The translations under genes were made by a program, and so were the position numbers. From DYTO01 sp040757795 (GTDB taxonomy: Archaea; Hadarchaeota; Hadarchaeia; Hadarchaeales; Hadarchaeaceae): 46,784 bases of DNA. Of this stretch, positions 17,015 through 24,187 are shown one piece after another (the stretch's first letter is position 1; each line of letters begins with the position of its first letter). The notes below the pieces were generated by a model that was not told the origin of the DNA, did no database searches, and saw nothing but the letters and a program-made list of their open reading frames with translations. The stretch covers positions 1 to 46,784 of the forward strand of contig JBFLWG010000001.1 in assembly GCA_040757795.1 (NCBI GenBank), given 5' to 3'.

Positions 17015-17057
17015 TTAACAATACAAAAACGACACATTTAAATATACGTATTGTTAA
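17015..17057 (+). promoter_or_regulatory. fic promoter: TATA box bracketed by a 10-bp inverted repeat
   Basis: TTAACAATAC at 17015-17024 and its exact complement GTATTGTTAA at 17048-17057 flank an AT-rich box catttaaatatac at 17035-17047. The box lies about 30 bases before the GTG start at 17074. A further CAATAC follows at 17081. This looks like an operator around the core promoter of fic, suggesting negative control. The upstream 85 bases (16929-17014) hold nothing recognisable. Confidence 0.6.
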
Positions 17058-17073
17058 TTGTATTGTGATACTT

Positions 17074-18045
17074 GTGGTCTCAATACACAGAAAAAAAATC
17101 AAAGGGCACTCGTACCCCTATTTGGTGAAATCAGTGCGCCTGCCGAATGGTAAAATAGTAACAATAAACAAAATGTTGGACAAAAAAGAAAAAGTGATGA
17201 GTCCAGAAGCGTTGGAAAGAATTTACAGGAATTATTTCGTAGAAAAAGAGAAAGAGTTGTACAAAAAATTCGCCGAGTCAAATCTCAAGAAATCATATAT
17301 TTTTGCATCCGGCGAAATAGCAAAATTAGAGGAAATCAGAGTATCGTATAAACATTTGATCAACAGGCTCTCAAAAAATCAACTCAAAGATATCTTCGAC
17401 AGGTTCACCGTTAATTTCACATACAACTCCAACGCGATAGAAGGCAACTCTCTCACTTTGAAAGACGTTGCGATAGTTATGTTTGAAAATGGCATTGTAA
17501 AAAGCCGGGATTTACGCGAGATATACGAAACTAGGAATTCCAGGAAGGTTGTTGACTCAATATTGCACAGAAAATACAAAATTACACACGAAGACACCAT
17601 CAAGATGCACAAAATGCTGATGAGGGACATTGACGAAAGAACTGGATATAAACAGCTCCCTAACGTACTGCTCAGTTTTGACCGCGAGATACAGACAACA
17701 AGGCCCGAAGACGTGAAAAAAGAAATGGGCAATTTAATAAAATGGTATGAAAAAAACAGTGCCAAAATGCATCCCCTCGAACTCGCCACAATCTTTCACG
17801 GCCGGTTTGAAAAAATACACCCGTTTGAAGACGGCAATGGAAGGGTTGGGCGGTTTTTGATAAACGTTATTCTTGTCAATAATGGCTACCCACCGTTAAT
17901 CGTGAGAAAAACGGTTAGAGAATCATATATCTCCGCTCTTCAGGCATTTGATGGGGGGTATCAAGATAAATTGAAACGATTCATGCTTGAAAAATTCAAA
18001 GATACGTACGCTAAATTTTTTGAAGTATACGTTAAATACATGTAA
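17074..18045 (+). CDS. Fic family protein (putative AMPylase/nucleotidyltransferase) with inhibitory motif
   Basis: The 323-residue protein has the canonical Fic motif HPFEDGNGRVGR (H249-R260); His is the catalytic base and the acidic residue binds Mg. An N-terminal inhibitory-helix motif, SNAIEGN (about 118-124, S/T-x-x-x-E-G/N), marks a class II Fic protein with cis-autoinhibition. The first 35 residues (MVSIHRKKIKGHSYPYLVKS) look like a small archaeal beta-hairpin head. Fic proteins transfer AMP or other phosphate-containing groups onto protein hydroxyls; the target is unknown. GTG 17074 is chosen because MVSIHRKKIKG begins a conserved-looking head and a TATA box precedes it. The gene is clearly more AT-rich than its neighbours (many AAA, ATA, AAT codons) and sits inside the arginine cluster, signs of horizontal transfer. 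Confidence 0.9.
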   Translation: MVSIHRKKIKGHSYPYLVKSVRLPNGKIVTINKMLDKKEKVMSPEALERIYRNYFVEKEKELYKKFAESNLKKSYIFASGEIAKLEEIRVSYKHLINRLSKNQLKDIFDRFTVNFTYNSNAIEGNSLTLKDVAIVMFENGIVKSRDLREIYETRNSRKVVDSILHRKYKITHEDTIKMHKMLMRDIDERTGYKQLPNVLLSFDREIQTTRPEDVKKEMGNLIKWYEKNSAKMHPLELATIFHGRFEKIHPFEDGNGRVGRFLINVILVNNGYPPLIVRKTVRESYISALQAFDGGYQDKLKRFMLEKFKDTYAKFFEVYVKYM

Positions 18046-18117
18046 TCACACCAACCCTGCCAGCAGAGTTGCTTAGGTGACAAAAAGCTGGGAGACATAC
18101 TCACAGTACTGCGGGAG

Positions 18118-18150
18118 TTTGTCAGGATAAATTCCAAATACACGACCTGA
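18118..18150 (+). pseudogene. Displaced remnant or duplicate of the argJ 3' end
   Basis: These bases encode F-V-R-I-N-S-K-Y-T-T-stop, nearly the same as the argJ C-terminus Y-V-R-I-N-S-R-Y-T-T-stop at 16896-16928. The region just upstream (18046-18117) is open in this frame from the fic stop and reads GDKKLGDILTVLREF, unrelated to ArgJ. The simplest reading is that a cassette carrying fic entered the argJ end, gave argJ a replacement tail and left the original tail here. The argB promoter starts directly after it. Confidence 0.65.
18120..18135 (+). repeat. Direct repeat, copy 2, downstream of fic
   Basis: Identical 16-base copy of the argJ 3'-end repeat at 16898-16913, 1222 bases apart, inside the argJ-tail remnant. 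It marks the right boundary of the fic-carrying segment. Confidence 0.8.
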
Positions 18151-18155
18151 GTGTC

Positions 18156-18167
18156 AAATTTAATAAC
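18156..18167 (+). promoter_or_regulatory. TATA-like box of argB-argD-argF
   Basis: aaatttaataac lies 30-41 bases before the argB ATG at 18197, immediately after the argJ-tail remnant. argB-argD-argF thus has its own promoter despite the fic insertion. A GGTGG site directly precedes the ATG. Confidence 0.5.
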
Positions 18168-18196
18168 ATGCAACGCGTGGAGTCTTTTGTGGTGGA

Positions 18197-19081
18197 ATGC
18201 AGGAACGCGCAAAGGTGATGCTGGAGGCGCTCCCCTTCATCAGGGAGTTCCACGGTAAGGTCATAGTCATCAAGATAGGTGGGAGCATAATGGGAGAAGA
18301 GAAGCTTCTTGACTCCCTCCTCCAGGACGTTGTCCTCCTCAACCTGTTCGGGATGAAGACGGTGCTGGTCCACGGCGGCGGGCCCGAGATAAGCGAGGAG
18401 ATGAAGAAGATGGGAGTGAAGCCGAAGTTCATCGAGGGGCTGCGCGTCACCGACGAGCAGACGATGGAGATCCTGCACGAGCAGCTGGCCGGGAAGATAA
18501 ACAAGCAGGTGGTGCTTGGGATAAATCACCACGGCGGGAAGGCATTCGGGATTTCTGGCATGGATGGGAGCCTCATCCGCGCGCGCAAGCTCCTTTACAA
18601 GACCACCACCAGCAAGGGGAAGGAGGTCGAGATAGACCTCGGGCTTGTCGGTGAGGTGGAGAGGATAGACCCGAGCATCATCGGCAACCTGGTCAAGGCC
18701 GGCTGCATCCCTGTGATCGCTCCCATAGGGATAGACTCTGAAGGGCACAGCCTCAACATAAACGCCGACACTGTCGCCGCGGAGATTGCCGTGGCCATGC
18801 ACGCGAAGAAGCTTGTGCTGATCACCGACGTGCTGGGGGTCATGCGCGACCCCAACGATGAAAAAACCCTGATCTCGGCCATGACGACGGGGGAGGCGCA
18901 AAAGCTCATCCAAGAAGGAGTGATCAAGAAGGGGATGATCCCAAAGATAGAGGCCTGCCTCAGGGCGGTGCATAGTGGCGTTGACCGCGCCCACATCCTG
19001 AAGGGCACGGCCCCGCACGTACTGCTGCTGGAGCTCCTGACAGAGAGCGGCGTCGGCACAATGATTGAGCGGGGAAAGTAG
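18197..19081 (+). CDS. argB: Acetylglutamate kinase
   Basis: Phosphorylates N-acetylglutamate with ATP, second step of the acetyl cycle and commonly the arginine-feedback step. The 294-residue amino acid kinase has VIVIKIGGSIMGEE (from about residue 22, with the conserved Lys), VHGGGPEIS for substrate binding, LRVTDEQTMEI, and AEIAVAMHAKKLVLITDVLGV near the nucleotide site. The start is ATG 18197 behind GGTGG. The argD ATG follows the stop directly (TAGATG), so the genes are coupled. The N-terminal helix (QERAKVMLEALPFIREF) is like the one used for hexamer formation in arginine-sensitive enzymes, but sensitivity cannot be read from sequence. Confidence 0.95.
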   Translation: MQERAKVMLEALPFIREFHGKVIVIKIGGSIMGEEKLLDSLLQDVVLLNLFGMKTVLVHGGGPEISEEMKKMGVKPKFIEGLRVTDEQTMEILHEQLAGKINKQVVLGINHHGGKAFGISGMDGSLIRARKLLYKTTTSKGKEVEIDLGLVGEVERIDPSIIGNLVKAGCIPVIAPIGIDSEGHSLNINADTVAAEIAVAMHAKKLVLITDVLGVMRDPNDEKTLISAMTTGEAQKLIQEGVIKKGMIPKIEACLRAVHSGVDRAHILKGTAPHVLLLELLTESGVGTMIERGK

Positions 19082-20266
19082 ATGGAAGCCGAGAAGCTTA
19101 CCGAACGCTACATCGCGCGGACATACAAGCGCCAGCCGCTGACGCTGGTGAAGGGGCGGGGGATGTATGTCTGGGACACGCGAGGGAAGAAGTACTTGGA
19201 CTTTGTCGGAGGGATAGCCGTCTGCGCTCTTGGCCACTCGCACCCTGCGCTGGTGAAAGCAATTTCAAACCAGGCGGGAAAGCTAATTCACACTTCCAAC
19301 CTTTACTACATACAGAAGCAGGCGGAACTGGCGGAGCTTCTGGCCACCGTGACGCCGGCCGAGATAGGAAAGTTCTTCTTCTGCAATTCGGGCGCCGAGG
19401 CGAACGAGGGCGCTCTGAAGCTCGCAGTCAAGCATACCAAGAGATCACGCATAGTCGCGATGATGGGCTCCTTCCACGGCCGGACGGCTCTGACGGTGGG
19501 GGCCACCTGGAAGGCCCAGTACCATGAGCCGTACAGGGCGATCATCCCCGAGGCGATATCATTCATAAGATACAACAACCTCGGCGCCGCTGAAAGCGCC
19601 ATTGACGATGACACCGCCGCGGTGATAGTCGAGCCTGTGCAGGGCGAGAGCGGCGTCAACATCCCGTCTGACGATTACCTGCCTGGGCTGCGGAAAATAT
19701 GCGACGAGCGGGGCGCACTCCTGATCTGCGACGAGGTCCAGACTGGGGTGGGCCGCACGGGCAAATGGTTCGCATGCCAGAACTGGAAGGTCGGGCCGGA
19801 CATAATGACGATGGCCAAGGCCCTAGGGGGCGGCTTCCCGATAGGGTGCATGGGGGCGAAGGAAAGAATCATGGATGCTTTCACTCCCGGCGACCACGCT
19901 TCCACATTCGGCGGGAACCCTCTCGCGTGCTCGGCGGCGATCGCCACCATCAAGACAATGAAGAAGCTGAAGCTGCCGGAAAAGGCCGCATGGACGGGGG
20001 AATACTTCATGAAGAGGCTGGTGGAGCTGGAGCAAAGGCACAACTGCGTGGAGGATGTCAGGGGGCTGGGGCTGATAATCGGGATGGAGCTCGATGACAA
20101 GGGCAAGGCCGAGAAGGCCGTGGAGCTGGCGCGGGCGCGGGGGTTCCTGATAAACTGCACTGCTGACAAGGTCCTGAGGTTCGTCCCGCCGCTGATCGTG
20201 GAGCGGCCTCAAATAGACAGGCTTATAGCGGCCCTTGACGGCATCCTGACGGAGGTGGAAAAGTGA
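19082..20266 (+). CDS. argD: Acetylornithine aminotransferase
   Basis: A PLP enzyme converting N-acetylglutamate semialdehyde plus glutamate to N-acetylornithine and 2-oxoglutarate. The 394-residue class III aminotransferase has CNSGAEANEGALKLA (PLP phosphate site), SFHGRT, ICDEVQTGVGRTG (the Asp that contacts the pyridine nitrogen) and the PLP-binding lysine in MAKALGGGFPIG (K246). ATG 19082 follows the argB stop without a gap. Its stop overlaps the argF GTG start by four bases. It could also serve a lysine pathway, but the arginine context is clear. Confidence 0.95.
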   Translation: MEAEKLTERYIARTYKRQPLTLVKGRGMYVWDTRGKKYLDFVGGIAVCALGHSHPALVKAISNQAGKLIHTSNLYYIQKQAELAELLATVTPAEIGKFFFCNSGAEANEGALKLAVKHTKRSRIVAMMGSFHGRTALTVGATWKAQYHEPYRAIIPEAISFIRYNNLGAAESAIDDDTAAVIVEPVQGESGVNIPSDDYLPGLRKICDERGALLICDEVQTGVGRTGKWFACQNWKVGPDIMTMAKALGGGFPIGCMGAKERIMDAFTPGDHASTFGGNPLACSAAIATIKTMKKLKLPEKAAWTGEYFMKRLVELEQRHNCVEDVRGLGLIIGMELDDKGKAEKAVELARARGFLINCTADKVLRFVPPLIVERPQIDRLIAALDGILTEVEK

Positions 20267-21192
20267 AGGTCGGGCATGTGCTCAGCATCCAAGACTTGAG
20301 CGGCGCCGAGATTGAAAAGGTCCTTGACCTTTCGGACAAACTCAAGAAGGAAGTAAAGGCGGGAAAACCGCGCGAGCTGCTCCACGGCAAAACCCTTGGG
20401 ATGATTTTCGCCAAGCCATCGACGCGCACAAGGGTGAGCTTCGAGACTGGAATGACTCAGCTGGGAGGCCACGCGCTTTACCTCGGCATGAACGACCTCC
20501 AGCTGGGCCGGGGCGAGACAATAGCCGACACTTCCAGGACTTTATCTAGATACGTGGACGCTGTGATGGCCAGGCTCTTCGCGCACAGGGACATCGAGGA
20601 GCTTGCGAAATATTCTTCTGTCCCAGTCATTAACGGCCTCACCAACCTCCACCACCCCTGCCAGACGCTCGCCGACCTCATGACCATCCGCGAGAAACTT
20701 GGGAAATTGAAAATCGTGGACGTGTCCTGGGTGGGCGACGGGAACAACGTGTGCAACTCGCTGATGCTGGGCTGCTCTCTGGTCGGGGCAAACTTCCGCG
20801 CGGCCTGCCCGAAAGGCTACGGGCCTCCGGAGGATGTCGTGGCGCAAGCCGTGAAAAATTCCAAAAAATCCGGAGCCAAGATTGAAATCTTGAACGACCC
20901 TGAAAAGGCCGTGAACGGGGCAGACGTCATTTACACAGATGTGTGGGTGTCGATGGGGCAGGAAAAAGAATCTGAACAGAAGATGAAAGTCTTCAGACCT
21001 TACCAGGTGAACGCCGGACTCGTGAAGCTGGCCAAACCAAATGTAATAGTCATGCACTGCCTGCCTGCTCACCGCGGGCTCGAGATAACGGACGAGGTGA
21101 TCGACGGGCCCCACTCAGTCGTCTGGGACCAGGCCGAGAACAGGATGCACTCGCAAAAGGGGCTTATTGTGCACCTCCTGGCCAAAAAGTAA
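20263..21192 (+). CDS. argF: Ornithine carbamoyltransferase
   Basis: Makes citrulline from ornithine and carbamoyl phosphate. The 309-residue protein has the carbamoyl-phosphate loop STRTR (53-57), HPCQ (131-134), the ornithine-loop region DVWVSMGQE and HCLPAHRG (265-272). The length is typical. Start GTG 20263 overlaps the argD stop (GTGA). It is followed by a carbamate kinase with its own promoter. Confidence 0.96.
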   Translation: MKVGHVLSIQDLSGAEIEKVLDLSDKLKKEVKAGKPRELLHGKTLGMIFAKPSTRTRVSFETGMTQLGGHALYLGMNDLQLGRGETIADTSRTLSRYVDAVMARLFAHRDIEELAKYSSVPVINGLTNLHHPCQTLADLMTIREKLGKLKIVDVSWVGDGNNVCNSLMLGCSLVGANFRAACPKGYGPPEDVVAQAVKNSKKSGAKIEILNDPEKAVNGADVIYTDVWVSMGQEKESEQKMKVFRPYQVNAGLVKLAKPNVIVMHCLPAHRGLEITDEVIDGPHSVVWDQAENRMHSQKGLIVHLLAKK

Positions 21193-21194
21193 TG

Positions 21195-21205
21195 TTTTTT
21201 ATACC
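21195..21205 (+). promoter_or_regulatory. TATA-like box of the carbamate kinase gene
   Basis: ttttttatacc begins three bases after the argF stop and ends 25 bases before ATG 21230. The position gives a leaderless or very short-leader transcript independent of argF. Confidence 0.5.
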
Positions 21206-21229
21206 GGAGGAAAATCTGGAGATGAGAGG

Positions 21230-22195
21230 ATGAGGCTGCTTGTGGCTCTTGGCGGGAACGCGATAAAGCAGGCGAAGGAGACGGGCACCACCCTTGAGCA
21301 ATTCATCAACTGCAAGAAGACGGCCGTGCTCCTGGCGAAGGTGGTCAAACGCATGGGGCCAAACGACAGGCTGATCATCACCCACGGCAACGGCCCGCAG
21401 GTGGGCAACCTGGCCGTGCAGCAGGACTTGGCAAAAGCGGCGATTCCTCCTCAGGACCTTGACATCCTCGGGGCGATGACGCAGGGCCAAATAGGTTACA
21501 TGCTCGTGCAGATGCTTGACAACCAGATGAAGGACCTCGGAGTCAACAGGCCTGCGATTTCGGTGGTCAACAGAGTGCAGGTGAGCAAGAACGACCCAGA
21601 GTTCACGGGGGAGAATGCATCAAAGCCGGTTGGGAACTTCCTCGCGGAGGAAGAGGCCAAAGAAGTGAAGGCCAAACACCCGGAGTACATCTTCAAGAAG
21701 GTCAAGCCTGGAGAGGGCAAGGTTTGGAGGCGGGTGGTCCCGTCGCCAGACCCTATTATCAACGTCGAGGCCGAAGCCATAAGGAAGCTGGTGGACGCGG
21801 GCGTCATAGTCGTCGCCTCCGGCGGCGGCGGCATCCCCGTTGTGCTTGATCCTGACGGCCACAACCGCGGCGTCGAGGCTGTCATAGACAAGGACCTGGC
21901 GGGGGAGAAGCTGGCCGAGGTCGTGAACGCCGACACTTTCCTGATCCTTTCGGACGTGGAGAAAGTAAAGCTGAACTTCGGGAAACCTAACGAGAAGGGC
22001 ATCGACCGCATGACCGTCTCAGAGGCCGAGAAGTACCTGAAGGAGGGCCACTTCCTCGCGGGAAGCATGGGGCCGAAGGTCAAGGCCTGCATCAGGTTCG
22101 TCAAGTGGGGCGGGAAGAGGGCAATCATCTCAGCGCTTGACAAGGTCACGGAGGCCCTCGACGGGAAGACGGGGACCGAGATAATTCCGGGGTAG
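21230..22195 (+). CDS. arcC: Carbamate kinase
   Basis: Interconverts carbamoyl phosphate plus ADP with carbamate plus ATP. The 321-residue amino acid kinase family protein has LLVALGGNAIKQ at the N-terminus, ITHGNGPQVGN, VVASGGGGIPV and AVIDKDLAGEKLAE, all hallmarks of carbamate kinase. Length is usual (310-320). ATG 21230 starts MRLLVALGGN; the frame extends upstream into argF without homology. Located right after argF, it may supply carbamoyl phosphate for citrulline synthesis, as proposed for Pyrococcus, or run catabolically to make ATP. No carA/carB lies in the window and no arginine deiminase was seen. Confidence 0.93.
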   Translation: MRLLVALGGNAIKQAKETGTTLEQFINCKKTAVLLAKVVKRMGPNDRLIITHGNGPQVGNLAVQQDLAKAAIPPQDLDILGAMTQGQIGYMLVQMLDNQMKDLGVNRPAISVVNRVQVSKNDPEFTGENASKPVGNFLAEEEAKEVKAKHPEYIFKKVKPGEGKVWRRVVPSPDPIINVEAEAIRKLVDAGVIVVASGGGGIPVVLDPDGHNRGVEAVIDKDLAGEKLAEVVNADTFLILSDVEKVKLNFGKPNEKGIDRMTVSEAEKYLKEGHFLAGSMGPKVKACIRFVKWGGKRAIISALDKVTEALDGKTGTEIIPG

Positions 22196-22198
22196 CCT

Positions 22199-22381
22199 AT
22201 GCTGTCCGAAGAAGAGGGGCTGACGGCGTTTCTGATTATGGTTCCTTTGTCTGCAATCCTGTTTATCTTGGCGCTCGCAAGCTATTTGCTGGTCAGAGGT
22301 TTGACTGGGATGTTATTTGCCGCCCTTTTTATAACTACATGGTTTCTCATCGTGGGGGCGCTCGCGAAGCGCCGCGTGTGA
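22199..22381 (+). CDS. Small two-helix membrane protein
   Basis: A 60-residue frame beginning ATG 22199, three bases after the carbamate kinase stop. It has a short acidic head (MLSEEEG), two hydrophobic segments (FLIMVPLSAILFILALASYLL and GMLFAALFITTWFLIVGALA) and a basic end (KRRV). The ribosome site is weak. Family not recognised. The tight spacing suggests co-transcription with the kinase; it may be a genuine small membrane protein, but the evidence is composition only. Confidence 0.45.
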   Translation: MLSEEEGLTAFLIMVPLSAILFILALASYLLVRGLTGMLFAALFITTWFLIVGALAKRRV

Positions 22382-22421
22382 CCCGTTTTATATCCTAGCT
22401 GCCGGTTAGAATTGTGATAAC

Positions 22422-22991
22422 ATGCGAGGTAAAGGCCCGATGCCCCGTTTCATGGAAATCCACATCTGGAAGGCCCTTGAGCTGATAGGAAAGCACAACC
22501 GGGTCGGGCGCAAGCGGCTGGTCGAGAAGCTCGGCGTCGGCGAGGGCAGCACCAGAACCATCTTGAACAAGCTCAAAGCCAAACGCCTGGTCACCTCTTC
22601 CAAGGGCGGGCATTCAATCACTGAAAAAGGGCGGAAGCTTCTGAAAACCGCCCCGCATTTTTTGAGGGTGGACGCCGGAGACCTGACGGTCGGGAAGTTC
22701 GACGTGGCCACGACCATCAAGGGGGCCGCCAAAAGGGTAAAGTTGGGTCTGGAGCAGAGAGACGAAGCCATCAAGGCCGGGGCGGACGGGGCCACAGTGC
22801 TGGTTTTTTCCGGTGGAAAGCTCAGGTTTCCGGACAGCTCCACGGAAGTGAAAGGTCAGGTGGCGGCGGGTCTTGTAAATACCCTTCGCCCGAAGGATGG
22901 AGACGCCGTGGTGATCGGCTCGGGAGGCACGGCTGGCCTTGCCGAGGACGGTGCCAGGGCCGCCGCGGCGAGCCTCACCAGGAAGCCTTGA
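22422..22991 (+). CDS. Winged-helix transcriptional regulator with DUF4443-like domain
   Basis: A 189-residue protein. Residues 10-70 form a winged helix (IGKHNRVGRKRLVEKLGVGE, then TRTILNKLKAKRLVTS). The rest resembles the archaeal DUF4443 domain: FDVATTIKGAAKRVKLGLEQRDEAI and DGATVLVFSGGKLRFP, ending with a Gly-rich VVIGSGGTAGLAEDGA. Such proteins are predicted regulators, possibly sensing a small molecule. The start is ATG 22422; a TATA-like gttttatatcc lies at 22384-22394, about 30 bases upstream. Its 3' end overlaps the convergent DUF4430 gene by 17 bases. Confidence 0.75.
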   Translation: MRGKGPMPRFMEIHIWKALELIGKHNRVGRKRLVEKLGVGEGSTRTILNKLKAKRLVTSSKGGHSITEKGRKLLKTAPHFLRVDAGDLTVGKFDVATTIKGAAKRVKLGLEQRDEAIKAGADGATVLVFSGGKLRFPDSSTEVKGQVAAGLVNTLRPKDGDAVVIGSGGTAGLAEDGARAAAASLTRKP

Positions 22992-23370
22992 GGATCTCGA
23001 GGTTGTCGCCGTCCCTGATCTGGTAGTCCTGCATCCCCACGGGCGGCTCCGCGCCATTGACCTTGTAAACCCAGCTCTGCTGCACTCCGCCGACTTTTGT
23101 AATGATCGAGGAGCCGAAGCTGGGGTAATATGTCGTCTCAAGGCTGGCCGCCCTCAGCAGGACATCAAAAGGAGTCATCCCTTTGTAGACTGTGACCTGC
23201 GTGTTTATGCCGAGATTGTCGATTCTCAGGTTCACTCTTATGTTCTCTCCGTACACAAACTGCTCCACCTGCCTCGTGATTCCGCCGGTCACGGCATAAC
23301 CTCCCGCGAATGAGAGGAATCCAGCCACCGCGACCAATGCCACGGCTTGTGTCAACGCAAGTTCCTTCAA
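22975..23370 (-). CDS. Membrane-tethered or secreted DUF4430 (transcobalamin C-terminal-like) protein
   Basis: A 131-residue protein with an N-terminal hydrophobic segment (ALTQAVALVAVAGFLSFAGGYAV) followed by one beta-grasp DUF4430 domain. It includes VYKGMTPFDVLLRAA, the SWVYKVNGAEPPVGMQDYQI signature (Trp, Asn-Gly) and RDGDNLEILKASW at the end. The domain is related to the C-terminal domain of transcobalamin and often occurs with ECF transporter S components. The start is a TTG at 23370 behind a strong GGAGGTGA site, overlapping the end of the upstream membrane gene, so the two are coupled. The likely role is extracellular binding of a ligand such as a corrinoid; the ligand is inference. 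Confidence 0.8.
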   Translation of the reverse strand: MKELALTQAVALVAVAGFLSFAGGYAVTGGITRQVEQFVYGENIRVNLRIDNLGINTQVTVYKGMTPFDVLLRAASLETTYYPSFGSSIITKVGGVQQSWVYKVNGAEPPVGMQDYQIRDGDNLEILKASW

Positions 23371-23374
23371 CTTT

Positions 23375-23995
23375 TCACCTCCATTGGCTGCTTTTCACAG
23401 ATGTCTTGACTGCGACCGAGACGGGTACCCTCACCCTTACAAGCGCCTTCCCCAACCCCACCATAGGCGGGATGAAAATCAGCGACGAAAGGTGGTAGAG
23501 AGTGAACGGGATTTGGCCAAGGAAGGCCGCCCACAATGACATCCCGGTCGTCAGGGAGTGGCCAAAAAGGCCCGTCCAGACGTCAAACGCGATTATCGCG
23601 ACAGCGCCAGTGAGCATTGTGCGCCCGAGCAACTTGCTTGTCCTGTCAAACGGGGAGAGCCTGTTCCTCAGCCCTATGAACCAGCAGAGGGCGAGGCCCG
23701 ACCAGGTGAAGATGTAAATCGGGAGCGGGCCCCAGAAGGCGAGGTCAATGACAATGACCGTGACGAGGGCGACGAGGCCGAAGTACCTGGTGAGCCACCT
23801 GCCAAAGCGGCCGGAGCCCAAGGGTAGGGAAAATGAGCCTATCACGACAAGGGCAGGGATCACCAGCTCAAAGTTCGGGTATGTTACGCCGCCGAGGTAT
23901 AAGAGCTTGCTCAGCGCCATGAGCAGGGCTCCCAGTACCACGAATATCTTTATCCTTCTCGCCAGCACCCGGCTTGACTCGGATCTCAGCTTCAT
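23375..23995 (-). CDS. Six-helix membrane protein, ECF transporter S-component-like
   Basis: A 206-residue protein (ATG 23995) with six hydrophobic helices. The region FGLVALVTVIVIDLAFWGPL, then FDVWTGLFG, and YHLSSLIFIPPMV near the end, resembles S-component-like proteins (DUF6580/CbrT-like) found with DUF4430 partners. It would bind a vitamin and dock to a shared ECF energising module, which is not in this window. The coupled DUF4430 gene downstream supports vitamin or corrinoid capture. A TATA-like element and an operator-like dyad lie directly upstream. The assignment is by helix pattern and context. Confidence 0.6.
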   Translation of the reverse strand: MKLRSESSRVLARRIKIFVVLGALLMALSKLLYLGGVTYPNFELVIPALVVIGSFSLPLGSGRFGRWLTRYFGLVALVTVIVIDLAFWGPLPIYIFTWSGLALCWFIGLRNRLSPFDRTSKLLGRTMLTGAVAIIAFDVWTGLFGHSLTTGMSLWAAFLGQIPFTLYHLSSLIFIPPMVGLGKALVRVRVPVSVAVKTSVKSSQWR

Positions 23996-23999
23996 CAAA

Positions 24000-24027
24000 G
24001 TTGGATGGTATGTCCAACATATAAAAG
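24000..24027 (-). promoter_or_regulatory. Promoter with operator-like dyad upstream of the S-component gene
   Basis: On the minus strand the box CTTTTATATG (24027-24018) lies about 27 bases before ATG 23995, predicting a leaderless transcript. Between box and start is a perfect inverted repeat, GTTGGA-N7-TCCAAC (24000-24005 and 24013-24018). A regulator bound there would cover the start site. The next 160 bases up to 24187 hold nothing I recognise. Confidence 0.5.
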
Positions 24028-24187
24028 TTCCGAAAAACCAAGCCCAACATCAAATATTCAGTGTTCATTGCCTGGTCAAAACTAACTGGTTGAGCTCCGT
24101 GTATATTCTCTGTGTACGCAATCGTTTCGGTGACTTCATCTCCCAACCACAATCGCTGCGTCTGTAATGTAACAATTTGCCACGCGA

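Noticed and set aside
16929..18196. Transposon or integrase between argJ and argB
   Set aside because: Only the fic gene is coding; no transposase, integrase or terminal inverted repeats at the segment ends were seen, only the direct argJ-tail repeat.
18122..19243. Long open frame antisense to argB (373 codons, minus strand)
   Set aside because: His/Leu/Pro-rich translation typical of a shadow of a GC-rich gene; argB on the other strand has all its motifs.
11204..21192. LysW-dependent lysine/arginine pathway (LysY/LysZ/LysJ) instead of the acetyl cycle
   Set aside because: argJ is present, and no lysW or lysX/argX-like gene is in the cluster.
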